A stretch of 64,000 bases of DNA from Dyadobacter psychrophilus (GTDB taxonomy: Bacteria > Bacteroidota > Bacteroidia > Cytophagales > Spirosomataceae). The position numbers and the translations under genes are program-made. Shown piece by piece: positions 37,901-46,659 of the stretch. Numbering within the stretch: position 1 is the stretch's first letter; every line of letters begins with the position of its first letter. Location: the NCBI RefSeq assembly GCF_900167945.1, contig NZ_FUZA01000003.1, positions 186,001-250,000 of the forward strand, written 5' to 3'. Below the pieces are notes generated by a model. That model saw only the letters and a program-made list of their open reading frames with translations, did no database searches and was not told where the DNA came from.

Positions 37901-37937
37901 CAGATCGTTCCTGGGCGGTATTCAGGTAACATTCTAA
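34911..37937 (+). CDS. SusC-family TonB-dependent receptor without STN domain
   Basis: A 1008-residue outer-membrane transporter. The signal peptide ends near THATLAQ; the carboxypeptidase-regulatory-like domain begins at once (GTVTGKVTDEKGEGIPGASV), followed by KALEEVVVVGYGTQRR, the plug (QGLQARVSGMQINQNSGAPG, INGSSEPLYVIDGIQIS, AIYGARAANGVVLITTKRG) and the barrel. Unlike the receptor at 26875 it has no STN domain and no adjacent sigma/FecR pair, so it is most likely controlled by the divergent LacI-type regulator. SusD follows 30 bases downstream. Confidence 0.95.
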   Translation: MKRRILESFLLMVLHLGLTHATLAQSGTVTGKVTDEKGEGIPGASVTVKGTQQGTLTTAEGTYSIEAAANATLVFSFVGYLGQEIAINNRTTIDINLKTDTKALEEVVVVGYGTQRRVETTGSIASVKAEDLVQTPVANIAQGLQARVSGMQINQNSGAPGGNISVRIRGTNSINGSSEPLYVIDGIQISNGGGITDVSPLSTINPNDIESVEVLKDASASAIYGARAANGVVLITTKRGKSGKTTVTFDSYYGTQKVNKQLDVLNASEFAQLENEVFKNNYYPDPASLGEGVNWQNYIFRKAPIQNHQLSINGGNEKTQLALSLNYFDQQGTFIGSSFKRYSYRLNLDHRLSKKVKIGTSILGSYSINDGIQTGGENIGDGGAVLSSVLGAAIGAPPTLQPYREDGSIFPFGEQAGGQYREVVNPLNFAAMVLNRDIKRTLANLYAEVNFVKGLTYRASFNIDQRGELFNSYSPRSIVNKSDLNDNSGSGSKGNGNFLALLHESILTYNTNFGKNHTFKATAVFGTQLEQSNSNNLNATGFPNDATQNEALQLALTRTVSSSRSSQRLDSYLARINYGFKDKIFLDLTARVDGSSKFGANHKYGVFPAISAAYRLIEEPFIKDVTWLSDLKLRGSFGITGNAGGINPYQSLSTAASTGSDYLINHTYVTGINPTGIANPDLRWERSNQANLGLDVSLLNNRVSFIADVYHKKTDDLLYIKGLPLSAGYGSITGNYASLENKGLELAVNARILDGKLKWDVSANTTFNRNKVLDLDGGVTKERFVTTYTVLSVGQPLGMFKTYVFDGVNQTGEAILPGYDGRLGGHKVKDVTGDNQITAADQVIVGNPNPKFIYGFSTNLAFKGFDLGLFISGSQGNDIYNASRLSFENPLGQRNLLKGVVDRWSPTNPSNQFVSGAQGGRLPISSYVVEDGSYIRCKNLTLGYTLPRFKGVQGIRLYVSANNLFTITDYSGYDPEVNTYAGSNTIIGVDNFVYPQSRSFLGGIQVTF

Positions 37938-37967
37938 ATCCTCATCACTGATTCAATTTTCGAAAAT

Positions 37968-39461
37968 ATGAGAAAAGCATTAAAAATAAGCGCAACGCTG
38001 AGCATACTCGGAGCCTCCCTCCTGCTGCCTTCCTGCGAACTGAACGAAACGATTTATTCGTCCATCTATACCGAAGATTTTTATAAAACAGCGGCCGACG
38101 CCGAAAAAGGGCTTGTTGCCGTTTACGGTGCACTTGGCGGGCTGGGCGGCGCTCCGGCACTGACGTTAGTTGCCGATTTTAGCGATGACCAGACTTATCC
38201 GCGTGGTGTTGTGGGACGTAACACATTGACAATGTTTACTTATGACGTCAATTACACAACCCAGAAAAGCAATAGCCGCGTAAATGAATCGCCCCAGCAG
38301 ATCTGGCAGTCATGTTACAGCGGCATCGAAAAGGCGAATTGGGTAATTGCCAAAGTTCCGGGCGCCACCATGGACGAGCCGCGCAAGAAACAGGTTTTGG
38401 GAGAAGCGTATTTTCTACGTGCCTTTTATCATTGGTTTCTGACAAAAAACTTCGGTGATGTCCCTGTTAAAATTACACCAAGTTACACCGAAGCCGAAGC
38501 GTTAACGGCGAAGAGCCCGAAAGCAGAAGTTTACAAACAGATTTACCTTGACCTTGATCAGGCCACGTCGGCAGGACTCCCATCCTTTCCGGTAGTTGTA
38601 AAAGGGCGTGCGTCAAATGAGGCCGCGCTTGCACTTTACGCGAAAGTTGCGCTCTATAACGAGGATTATGCAACCGCATTGGCAAAAGCAAAATTGGTTA
38701 TCGCTTCCAACAAACATGCCCTTTTGCCCAATGTTTGGGATGTGTATCGTTATGACAATGAGGACGCTGCACGTTTGGAAAACATTTTTGCCTATGAGGT
38801 TGACCCTGTGTCGCCAGGTTTAAGCCACCAGTTGGTTGGCCTTTGCGGCCCTCCGGGAAGCGCCGGACCCGAGTATGCGCGCACTTCCTTCGGTTCCATG
38901 TTCGCCTATCAATCGTTCTTCAATTCTTTTGATCCCAAAGACAAACGCAGAACGCTTCTGGACACCAACTACATTGACAAAGCCGGAAAAGTCGTACCGC
39001 AGAAAAGCATTACGCCGATTACTACGGAAGGCGTTTTGATCAAAAAATACCAGGATCCGGTTTCGACAATTGGCCTGATTCCGAACATTCCGATTCTGCG
39101 TATGCCCGACGTCTACCTCATCGCCGCCGAGGCGGAAGCGCGTTCAAATGGTGCGACAGCGGCTGCTTATGAATTCATTAATGTGGTGCGCTTGCGTGCA
39201 GGATTACCCGTTTTGAAAGCTGGCTTAACAAAAGATGCATTTATCGAGGCCGTTTTGCAGGAACGCGCGTGGGAATTTTTCGCAGAAGGGGATCGCTGGT
39301 ATGACCTTACCCGCACCGGAAAGTTTTTAACTGTTATTCCAAAAGCGGTAAACAGCGTATATCCGGTCAGGAACGTAACTGCCAAAAACCGCTACTTCCC
39401 AATCCCGCAGGATGAGATCAATGCGAATGCGAAAATCGAACAAAACCCGGATTGGAAGTAA
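37968..39461 (+). CDS. SusD/RagB-family glycan-binding lipoprotein
   Basis: A 497-residue surface lipoprotein with lipobox LLPSC. SusD features are LNETIYSSIYTEDFYKTAAD, EAYFLRAFYHWFLTKNFGDV, PILRMPDVYLIAAEAEA, VLQERAWEFFAEGDRWYDLT and the closing NRYFPIPQDEIN followed by IEQNPDW. It is the partner of the SusC immediately upstream. Its last codons lie 19 bases from the ATG of the next gene. Confidence 0.94.
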   Translation: MRKALKISATLSILGASLLLPSCELNETIYSSIYTEDFYKTAADAEKGLVAVYGALGGLGGAPALTLVADFSDDQTYPRGVVGRNTLTMFTYDVNYTTQKSNSRVNESPQQIWQSCYSGIEKANWVIAKVPGATMDEPRKKQVLGEAYFLRAFYHWFLTKNFGDVPVKITPSYTEAEALTAKSPKAEVYKQIYLDLDQATSAGLPSFPVVVKGRASNEAALALYAKVALYNEDYATALAKAKLVIASNKHALLPNVWDVYRYDNEDAARLENIFAYEVDPVSPGLSHQLVGLCGPPGSAGPEYARTSFGSMFAYQSFFNSFDPKDKRRTLLDTNYIDKAGKVVPQKSITPITTEGVLIKKYQDPVSTIGLIPNIPILRMPDVYLIAAEAEARSNGATAAAYEFINVVRLRAGLPVLKAGLTKDAFIEAVLQERAWEFFAEGDRWYDLTRTGKFLTVIPKAVNSVYPVRNVTAKNRYFPIPQDEINANAKIEQNPDWK

Positions 39462-39480
39462 GCATTTTAAAAGAGTGATT

Positions 39481-40413
39481 ATGCGGAATGTGTTAATGTG
39501 CTGTGCTTTTCTGTGGATATGTGCAGCTCCGGTTTACAGCCAGGAACAGGTGCGCGAATTTCAGATTGTGGAGAACGACACATTAACTTATACATTAAAA
39601 CTTGCGCTCGATGATTCGGGCCAGCCGCAATATTTTTTCCGGAACATTTTTACGCCGGTTTGCTACACCAATGAATGCAAACCGGTGCATATCAATTTCT
39701 ATTGGGATTTGCTGGGAAATTACGAACGATTCGATCTGCCCAAAGACAAGGTTTTGACAAAAGTGGATCACGACGAATTCAAGCAGGAGGATTATGAAAA
39801 ATTGCAGGAAATTCTCGCACAATCCAATTCGATTTTCGCTGATCTGCAAATGGAAGATCTGATCGCAAAAGGAACTGATAATTTAACCGATTCCGTAGAC
39901 GCTAAGGCAGGAGCGACATTGAAAACCATTAAGAATCAGGTGATCGACGGTGCCGTTTACACATGTTACACGCTCTGGCATATCGCATATGGAACGGCCG
40001 TTCCAGAAATGAAAAAGATCACTGAAACCTATCAAAACGACGCATTGCTCCACCGATTTTTGTCCGGAAACAATTACCATTATCAGTACTGGGCAATGGA
40101 AAAAGTGATGGACAAAAAAGGCAATGTTAAAAACTCCTATCAATCCGACATTGAAAAAATCATTGGTGGAAAGAATGTCTTTATTGCGAAAAATACATTG
40201 CAGCGCATTAATAGCGATTTTTTCTTAGCACCTGATCGGCAGCAGCGGCTTTGGGAAACCTATGAAAAATCTCCCTATGCATTGCAGATCGCTATTTTGA
40301 AAAAATTAAAATCGGTTCAGGTCACAAATACATTGGCCAGCAACCTGAAATCCAGCCTGCAAAAATCAAATGAAGAGCAAACATCCCTGATCAAACAAAT
40401 CCTGAACCCATGA
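39481..40413 (+). CDS. Secreted protein of unknown function with a flavinylation-like motif
   Basis: A 310-residue exported protein; ATG 39481 gives a signal peptide ending at CAAPVYSQ, whereas earlier in-frame starts lie inside susD. I do not recognise a named family. Visible features are two Cys in FTPVCYTNECKPVHINFYW, an acidic helix-rich middle, and D140-A-K-A-G-A-T146, which resembles the Dxx(S/A)GAT motif where ApbE attaches FMN to threonine; the first Ser position is Ala here. A helical C-terminal repeat-like region follows (ALQIAILKKLKSVQVTNTLA). It overlaps the FAD oxidoreductase gene by four bases (ATGA), so the two proteins probably work together, possibly as an electron-transfer partner. 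Confidence 0.6.
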   Translation: MRNVLMCCAFLWICAAPVYSQEQVREFQIVENDTLTYTLKLALDDSGQPQYFFRNIFTPVCYTNECKPVHINFYWDLLGNYERFDLPKDKVLTKVDHDEFKQEDYEKLQEILAQSNSIFADLQMEDLIAKGTDNLTDSVDAKAGATLKTIKNQVIDGAVYTCYTLWHIAYGTAVPEMKKITETYQNDALLHRFLSGNNYHYQYWAMEKVMDKKGNVKNSYQSDIEKIIGGKNVFIAKNTLQRINSDFFLAPDRQQRLWETYEKSPYALQIAILKKLKSVQVTNTLASNLKSSLQKSNEEQTSLIKQILNP

Positions 40414-42215
40414 AAAAACTATGTATCTCCGGGGTGATCCTAACCCTCCTCTCCTTCTGCGCCTCCGCGCAAAATCATGTCTTCGTGGAAACCGAATCCT
40501 TCGAAGATAAAGGCGGCTGGGTGATTGACCAGCAGTCCTTTGTAGTGATGGGTTCATCCTACATTATGGCGCACGGCATGGGCCGGCCCGTGAAAGATGC
40601 TTCCACAACCGTTAAATTCCCGAAGCCTGGAAAATATAAAATGTGGGTGCGAACCAAAGACTGGGCTCCATTCCCCAAAGGACCTGGAAAATTTGAGATC
40701 AGCATGGACGGTAAGAAAGTCAACCAGGTATTTGGTGCAAGCGGATCGGACGCCTGGAAATGGTATGACGGTGGCGAAACAGACATTAAAACAGGGTCAG
40801 TAAAACTGTCGATCAAAGACCTAACCGGCTTCAATGGTCGCTGTGACGCGATTTTATTTACCGATGATCTGAAATTCACACCTCCCAATGAATTCGAAAC
40901 ATTAACTGCATTCCGCAAAAAACTGCTCAACCTTGCAGATAAACCTGCGGATGCGGGACAATTTGATATGGTGGTCGTCGGTGGCGGAATTGCCGGAACC
41001 TGCGCGGCCATTTCAGCTGCGAGAATGGGATTAAAAGTTGCTTTAATTCAGGACAGGCCTGTTTTGGGAGGAAACAACAGCTCCGAAATCCGCGTGCATC
41101 TCATGGGTGATGTGGACAAAAACCACTATCCCAAACTCGGCAGGATCGTTAGGGAAATGGATAATGGTGATCCCGGCAACGGAAATCCCGATGCCAAAGA
41201 ATACGGCGACGCACGCAAAATTTCTATTGTAAAAGCAGAACCAAACATCTCGCTATTCCTGAACACCCACGTTTACAAAGTCGAAAAAGAGAACGACATT
41301 ATCACCGCTGTTATAGGCCGCGACATTGCTACAAACAAAGAAATGCGCTTTACCGGCTCATTCTTTTCAGATTGCACGGGCGACGGAACGATCGGTTATC
41401 TGGCAGGCGCTGAATTCAGAATGGGACGCGAGAGCAAGGCAGAAACGGGCGAATCACTGGCCGCTGAAAAAGCCGACGATTTCACATTGGGCACTTCCAA
41501 CTTGTGGGCTTCGCTGGAACGCGACTCCGTTTCATCATTTCCGGAAACGCCCTGGGCCATCCAGTTTTCAGACGAATATCACATTGACGAACCAAAGGCC
41601 GACTGGCAATGGGAAACGGGTTTTGGCAATTTTAACACCATTACCGACGCAGAAAAAATCCGTGACCATAACCTGCGCGCTATTTACGGAAACTGGTCCT
41701 ATTTGAAGAAGAACAAGCCTGCAAAATATGCGAAGAAAGAACTTGCGTGGGTGGCATACATTGGCGGAAAACGCGAATCTCGCCGCATTATCGGCGACCA
41801 CATTTTGAATCAAATGGACATCCAGGAAGGCAAGTTCTATCCCGACGGCTCGGTAACCGCCACCTGGACCATTGACCTCCATTTCCCCGACGCTAAAAAC
41901 AGTAAATACTTTGAAGGTCAGGAGTTTTTTGCAGGAACCAAACACATTAAAGTCGCGCCGTACACCATTCCTTATCGTTGTCTTTATTCCAAAAACATTC
42001 AAAACCTGTTCGTTGCGGGTAGGAATATCAGCACCACGCACGTTGCATTCGGCAGCACGCGGGTGATGCGTACATGCGGAATGATGGGCGAAGTGGTGGG
42101 TTTTGCAGCTTATTTAACGACGAAATACAAAACAACGCCGCGGGGAGTTTACCAGGAACATTTACCCGAACTGATGGGGATTTTGAAAGGCGAAACGACC
42201 GCCCCGCAACCGTGA
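40410..42215 (+). CDS. Secreted FAD-dependent oxidoreductase with N-terminal carbohydrate-binding-like domain
   Basis: A 601-residue exported protein. The signal peptide ends at FCASAQ. Residues ~25-160 are a beta-sandwich resembling modules attached to glycan-active proteins (FPKPGKYKMWVRTKDWAPFP). Residues ~185-590 are an FAD_oxidored (Pfam12831-type) domain with VVVGGGIAGTCAAISAARMG, a second-strand QDRPVLGGNNSSEIRVH and the late FAD-binding LFVAGRNISTTHVAFGSTR. Such enzymes oxidise or hydroxylate unknown, often sugar-like substrates. A paralogue without signal peptide is encoded at 48737. An exported FAD enzyme needs an electron acceptor outside the cytoplasm; the upstream gene is a candidate. 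Confidence 0.85.
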   Translation: MKKLCISGVILTLLSFCASAQNHVFVETESFEDKGGWVIDQQSFVVMGSSYIMAHGMGRPVKDASTTVKFPKPGKYKMWVRTKDWAPFPKGPGKFEISMDGKKVNQVFGASGSDAWKWYDGGETDIKTGSVKLSIKDLTGFNGRCDAILFTDDLKFTPPNEFETLTAFRKKLLNLADKPADAGQFDMVVVGGGIAGTCAAISAARMGLKVALIQDRPVLGGNNSSEIRVHLMGDVDKNHYPKLGRIVREMDNGDPGNGNPDAKEYGDARKISIVKAEPNISLFLNTHVYKVEKENDIITAVIGRDIATNKEMRFTGSFFSDCTGDGTIGYLAGAEFRMGRESKAETGESLAAEKADDFTLGTSNLWASLERDSVSSFPETPWAIQFSDEYHIDEPKADWQWETGFGNFNTITDAEKIRDHNLRAIYGNWSYLKKNKPAKYAKKELAWVAYIGGKRESRRIIGDHILNQMDIQEGKFYPDGSVTATWTIDLHFPDAKNSKYFEGQEFFAGTKHIKVAPYTIPYRCLYSKNIQNLFVAGRNISTTHVAFGSTRVMRTCGMMGEVVGFAAYLTTKYKTTPRGVYQEHLPELMGILKGETTAPQP

Positions 42216-42298
42216 AAGATTTATTCAAATAGAAATAGCAGATTAGCGACTTTTGCCAGCTCAGGAAGCTAAGATTTTATCAATGAAATAACCCGACA

Positions 42299-44866
42299 AT
42301 GAAATTAAAACTTGCCATTTTTCTGTGTTTTTGCCAAATAGGCAGTGTTTTTAGTCAAGTCAAATCGCCCGGCGTCCTTACGAACGATTACATTAGTATT
42401 CAGTTTAAGAGCGACAGCAAAAGCTGGTCTGTGCATAAAATTCTGGTCAAAAAAGAGGGCAAATGGATAGAAGGCCTGACGCCTTCCGGCGAGTACACTT
42501 TGCTTTATTCAGAAACAAAACCTTCCGCTGAGCCGAAAGAAACATTTGAAAAGATCACTGGCGGCAAATTCCCGGAAGACAACTATCATTATCAGCAGGA
42601 GCAATGGAAAGAGAGCACTACGGAAGTTTCGTTAAACAAAGCCGGTCAGGTTTTCACTTTTTTGCCGGTTAATCTTTTAGTCAAAAAAGATGCATTGGAA
42701 TTCACCAAAGAAACCGAAGTAGCAACGGTAAAGGCGACCTGGAAACTGGATCCGCAATTTCCAAACGACATTCAGGTAACCATGCGGCTGATCCCAAAAA
42801 AGAAGGGTTATTTTTCCTTGGCAACTCCTACCCTTGCTTCAGTTGCAACAAATCAACTGGCGTGGGCGTCCGTGCCGGGTTACTTTCAGGGAAATTTTAT
42901 TCAAAAAAACTTCGCGCTCGCCTATGCATACGGACACGGCATTCCTAACCGGCCGGTCGTCTATCGTGAACGCTGCGCAACGACATTAAGCCCCTTGATC
43001 AGCACTAAAAACGGCATTACACTTTCCGTAATCCCCGAGCCCGGACTCGCGCGTGACCCTTGGGCAAAAGACAAGATTACGCAAACGGATTGGCAGCTGG
43101 GACTCTCGCACATGAACCGCAAGGCAGAACTTTCGCCCACATTATATTATCCCGTTTTGGGAGAACAAAATTCCGAACTCAGTGCTGGTGAGGAGATTAG
43201 TTACTCATTTCGTTACAGCCTCATCGCGGGTGACTGGTTTCAGGCGATCAAGCATGCGGCCAATGACATTTACAAGTTCCATGAAACATTAAGCCTCCGC
43301 CAAAGCAAACAAGCGCTGACCGACCGCATTGAAAAAATGCACCATTATCTCACCGACCCAAAAACTTCCCTTTGGAACATTGAAGAATTCGAGGGCAAGC
43401 AAATCGGCGCGCAGTCTTACCTCGGCGGTGTAGTGGGTTCCAATAAAGATGCCATGAAAAATGCTGATTACGGCGCCATGTGGATGCTGGCTAATGCAAC
43501 CAACGATCCGGAATTGAAGGAAAAAGTGCTTCCGCCGGCATTAAATTTCAAATTGGTGCAGCAAGAAACCAAAAAAGGCTTTTTCGACGGCGCTATTGAA
43601 GGCCAATATTATTTATCCAAAAGCAAAAAATTCGTAGAAGAATGGGGTGAGGTCGTGGAGCCTATCGCGCTGACTTACTATGTGTTACTGGATATGGGCA
43701 ATATGCTCCTGTTCGAGCCTGATAATGCGGAACTGAAAGAGAGGCTTCGCTTAGGGGCCGATAAACTGCTGAGCTGGCAAACTGCGGACGGCAGCTGGGC
43801 CGTAGCATACGACCGGAAAACAGAGCAGGAATTATTTAAAGACATCCAGGACGTGAGACCGACATTTTATGGGATGATCGTCGCTTACCGGCTCTTAAAA
43901 GACGAAAAATACCTGAAAGCCGCACAGAAGGGGGCCGATTGGTTTATTAAGAACGCAGTCGAAACGGGCGCATTCCTGGGCGTCTGCGGCGACGCACGTT
44001 ACGCCCCCGACTTCGCAACCGGGCAATCCGCCCAGGCACTTCTGGATCTTTATGATTTTACCAAAAACAAAAAATACCAGGATGCGGCAATAACCTGCGC
44101 GAAAATTTATACTGCTTCCATTTATACGCATCCCATTGCAAATCAAAACGTTAAGAATGTCAATGGTAACAGCAGGGAAGATTGGGAAATCAGTCAAACT
44201 GGTTTGAGCTTCGAACACGGCGGCATTTTTGGCTCGGCAACACGCCACGGCCCCATTCAGCTAGCCAGCCACGCGGGGCTTTACATCAGAATGCATCAGT
44301 TAACAGGTGAGCAACTCTTCGCCGACATGGCCAGATCCGCTGCCATTGGTCGTGACGCATTTGTCGACAGCAAAACCAGCGTTGCTTCTTATTATTGGAA
44401 CGCAATGAACAGAGGCGCAGGCCCTTACCCACACCACGCCTGGTGGCAGATCGGCTGGATCACAGATTATCTGCTTTCAGAAGTAGCATTGAGATCCAAA
44501 GGAAAAATCGAATTCCCAAGAGGCTTCGTAACCCCAAAAGTAGGCCCGCACCAAACTTACGGCTTCGAGCCGGGGACTGTTTACGGCGATAAAGCAAAGC
44601 TGGTCATTATGGAAGGTTTTGCTGTTGCTGACAAACCGGCCATCGATATAATCACTGCCAGGTCAACTTCGAAAAATAGCATTTACGTGACATTATTGAA
44701 TAATAGTGCGGCGGCTACGGAGTTTGCTTTGAAACTTGATGAAAGTAAGATTGGGGATTTGAAAAATGTTTCAGGGCTGAAATGGATAGATTCTGACGAG
44801 TTGGTAACTACTAAAAAAATTACAATTCCGCCATTTGGCTTAAAAACGTTGGAGGTAAAAAACTAG
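42299..44866 (+). CDS. Large secreted protein, probable alpha/alpha-barrel glycan enzyme
   Basis: An 855-residue exported protein with a signal peptide ending at GSVFSQ. The first ~330 residues are beta-rich (super-sandwich-like) and the region ~340-760 is helical with repeated Trp/Tyr/Gly-rich turns (YGAMWMLANATNDPELKEKV, DGAIEGQYYLSKSKKF, ADKLLSWQTADGSWAVAYD, GADWFIKNAV, TGQSAQALLDLYDFTKNKKY), the hallmark of an alpha/alpha toroid as in glycoside hydrolases and polysaccharide lyases. A short beta domain ends the protein. I cannot assign a GH or PL family or catalytic residues; a conserved-looking EHGGIFGSATRHGP and YPHHAWWQIGW are active-site candidates. It lies in the second glycan locus between an FAD oxidoreductase and a symporter. 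Confidence 0.6.
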   Translation: MKLKLAIFLCFCQIGSVFSQVKSPGVLTNDYISIQFKSDSKSWSVHKILVKKEGKWIEGLTPSGEYTLLYSETKPSAEPKETFEKITGGKFPEDNYHYQQEQWKESTTEVSLNKAGQVFTFLPVNLLVKKDALEFTKETEVATVKATWKLDPQFPNDIQVTMRLIPKKKGYFSLATPTLASVATNQLAWASVPGYFQGNFIQKNFALAYAYGHGIPNRPVVYRERCATTLSPLISTKNGITLSVIPEPGLARDPWAKDKITQTDWQLGLSHMNRKAELSPTLYYPVLGEQNSELSAGEEISYSFRYSLIAGDWFQAIKHAANDIYKFHETLSLRQSKQALTDRIEKMHHYLTDPKTSLWNIEEFEGKQIGAQSYLGGVVGSNKDAMKNADYGAMWMLANATNDPELKEKVLPPALNFKLVQQETKKGFFDGAIEGQYYLSKSKKFVEEWGEVVEPIALTYYVLLDMGNMLLFEPDNAELKERLRLGADKLLSWQTADGSWAVAYDRKTEQELFKDIQDVRPTFYGMIVAYRLLKDEKYLKAAQKGADWFIKNAVETGAFLGVCGDARYAPDFATGQSAQALLDLYDFTKNKKYQDAAITCAKIYTASIYTHPIANQNVKNVNGNSREDWEISQTGLSFEHGGIFGSATRHGPIQLASHAGLYIRMHQLTGEQLFADMARSAAIGRDAFVDSKTSVASYYWNAMNRGAGPYPHHAWWQIGWITDYLLSEVALRSKGKIEFPRGFVTPKVGPHQTYGFEPGTVYGDKAKLVIMEGFAVADKPAIDIITARSTSKNSIYVTLLNNSAAATEFALKLDESKIGDLKNVSGLKWIDSDELVTTKKITIPPFGLKTLEVKN

Positions 44867-44936
44867 CCTTCGCCAGCCACCCTGATGAGGGTAACAACAT
44901 CGCCCTTCAAAAAGTGAAAAAGCATTAAATTAATTC

Positions 44937-46622
44937 ATGAACAACACCATAGATACAGTCGTTATCCTAGTTTTCTCCGCATTCGTGATGGGTATTGGGA
45001 TGTTATTTGCGAGAACTGGCCGGAATTTAAAATCTTTTTTTGCCGGAGGAGAGGCGGTTCCCTGGTTTATCGGGGGACTGTCCTTATTTATGAGCTTTTT
45101 TTCTGCGGGGACATTTGTGGCATGGGGCTCCATTGCCTATAAGCACGGCTGGGTCGCTATTACCATCCAATGGACCATGTGCATCGGCGCGCTAATCACG
45201 GCACTTTATCTGGCGCCACGCTGGAAAAGGACAGGTGCCTTAACCGCGGCTGAATTCATTAGAGAACGGCTTGGCCTGCCGGTTCAGAAAACCTATATCT
45301 TCATTTTTACGCTGGTTTCGGTTTTTATTAAAGGCTCGGTTTTGTATCCTGTCGCTAAGCTTGTGAGTGCTTCGCTGGATTTGCCATTGGTGCCTTGTAC
45401 GATTGGTTTAGGGCTTTTTATGATTGCTTATACGGCCGTCGGCGGACTTTGGGCGGTGATGGTGACGGACATTCTGCAATTCGTGGTTTTGTCTGCCGCG
45501 GTATTCATTTTACTTCCATTGTCATTTGATAAGGTCGGCGGCTGGGAAGGTTTCAGCAAAGCCGTTCCGGATGATTTTTTCAACCTTCTGAACGGCGAAT
45601 ACACCATCGGGTTCGTCGCTGCATTTGTCATTTATCACATTTGCTACATCGGCGGAAACTGGACAATGGTGCAGCGCTATACGAGCGTAGACAGTGAGAA
45701 ATCAGCTAAAAAAGTGGCGTTCTTATTCGCAGGATTATATCTGATCAGCCCGGTTATATGGATGTTCCCGCCGATGATTTACAAAGCCATTAATCCCGCA
45801 TTAACCGGCCTCGACACAGAAAATGCGTATCTGATGATCTGCAAATTGGTGCTTCCGCCGGGCCTGCTCGGCTTAATGCTCACGGGCATGTATTTTTCCA
45901 CCTCAGCCAGCGCAAATACAGCATTGAATGTAGTTTCCGCCGTTTTCACCAATGACATTTACAAAGGAATGGTCAATCCGAAAGCTTCCGACAAGCAGCT
46001 GATCCGGGTTGCACGGGGCTCGTCCTGGTTTTTCGGACTGGGAATGATCGGCATCGCACTGCTTGTCCCCGCAGCCGGCGGCATAGTGGAGGTTGTTTTG
46101 AGCATTTCGGCGATTTCGGGAGGGCCGCTGCTGGCGCCGCCGCTCTGGGCTTTGTTTTCCAAAAGACTCAATAGCACCGTCACATTATGGGTTACCGGCA
46201 TCGGACTTTCGGTTAATCTCTTTTTCAAAATCCTTGCTCCGCTGCTTTTGGACTTTAAACTTTCGAGAGGCATGGAAACGATAGTTGGAGTCGGGTTACC
46301 GCTGCTGCTTTTGCTGGCTTACGAGATTTGGGCCAGTTCAAAAGACATTATTGCAAAAGAATATCTGACCTACCTGGAAACAAAAGAACAAAAGCGGATC
46401 GACGCCCTGGAAGTCAATGAAGAAGAGGCAATTGAAATAAAAAGGCAAAACCGATTCGGATTGCAAGTAATCGCCGGCGCATTGCTCTTTACGGCGGTAA
46501 TGCTTTTTATACTGAGTGTGCTTACCACCTCCGGAACCGTAATAACAGCTATCGTGGCAACGGTCGTGCTGTTTTCGTCAGCGATTCCGTTTGTCGCTTC
46601 GCGGAAGGTTGCTATTGTTTGA
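44937..46622 (+). CDS. Sodium:solute symporter family transporter
   Basis: A 561-residue inner-membrane protein of the SSS family with about 13 transmembrane helices. Family marks are FFAGGEAVPWFIGGLSLF, FSAGTFVAWGSIAYKHGW, IAYTAVGGLWAVMVTDILQF and YFSTSASANTALNVVSAVF, the last corresponding to the Na+-site helix with small hydroxyl residues. A charged loop (EQKRIDALEVNEEEAIEIKR) precedes the final helices. Its place in a SusCD locus suggests Na+-driven uptake of the sugar, acid or oxidised product released in the periplasm. Confidence 0.88.
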   Translation: MNNTIDTVVILVFSAFVMGIGMLFARTGRNLKSFFAGGEAVPWFIGGLSLFMSFFSAGTFVAWGSIAYKHGWVAITIQWTMCIGALITALYLAPRWKRTGALTAAEFIRERLGLPVQKTYIFIFTLVSVFIKGSVLYPVAKLVSASLDLPLVPCTIGLGLFMIAYTAVGGLWAVMVTDILQFVVLSAAVFILLPLSFDKVGGWEGFSKAVPDDFFNLLNGEYTIGFVAAFVIYHICYIGGNWTMVQRYTSVDSEKSAKKVAFLFAGLYLISPVIWMFPPMIYKAINPALTGLDTENAYLMICKLVLPPGLLGLMLTGMYFSTSASANTALNVVSAVFTNDIYKGMVNPKASDKQLIRVARGSSWFFGLGMIGIALLVPAAGGIVEVVLSISAISGGPLLAPPLWALFSKRLNSTVTLWVTGIGLSVNLFFKILAPLLLDFKLSRGMETIVGVGLPLLLLLAYEIWASSKDIIAKEYLTYLETKEQKRIDALEVNEEEAIEIKRQNRFGLQVIAGALLFTAVMLFILSVLTTSGTVITAIVATVVLFSSAIPFVASRKVAIV

Positions 46623-46659
46623 ATAACATTAAATCTCTCTGAATCCATTAACCCTTTTT

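Noticed and set aside
39412..39480. Start of the unknown secreted protein inside susD
   Set aside because: The upstream ATGs lie within the conserved SusD end and would place a charged leader before the signal peptide; ATG 39481 gives a normal signal peptide.
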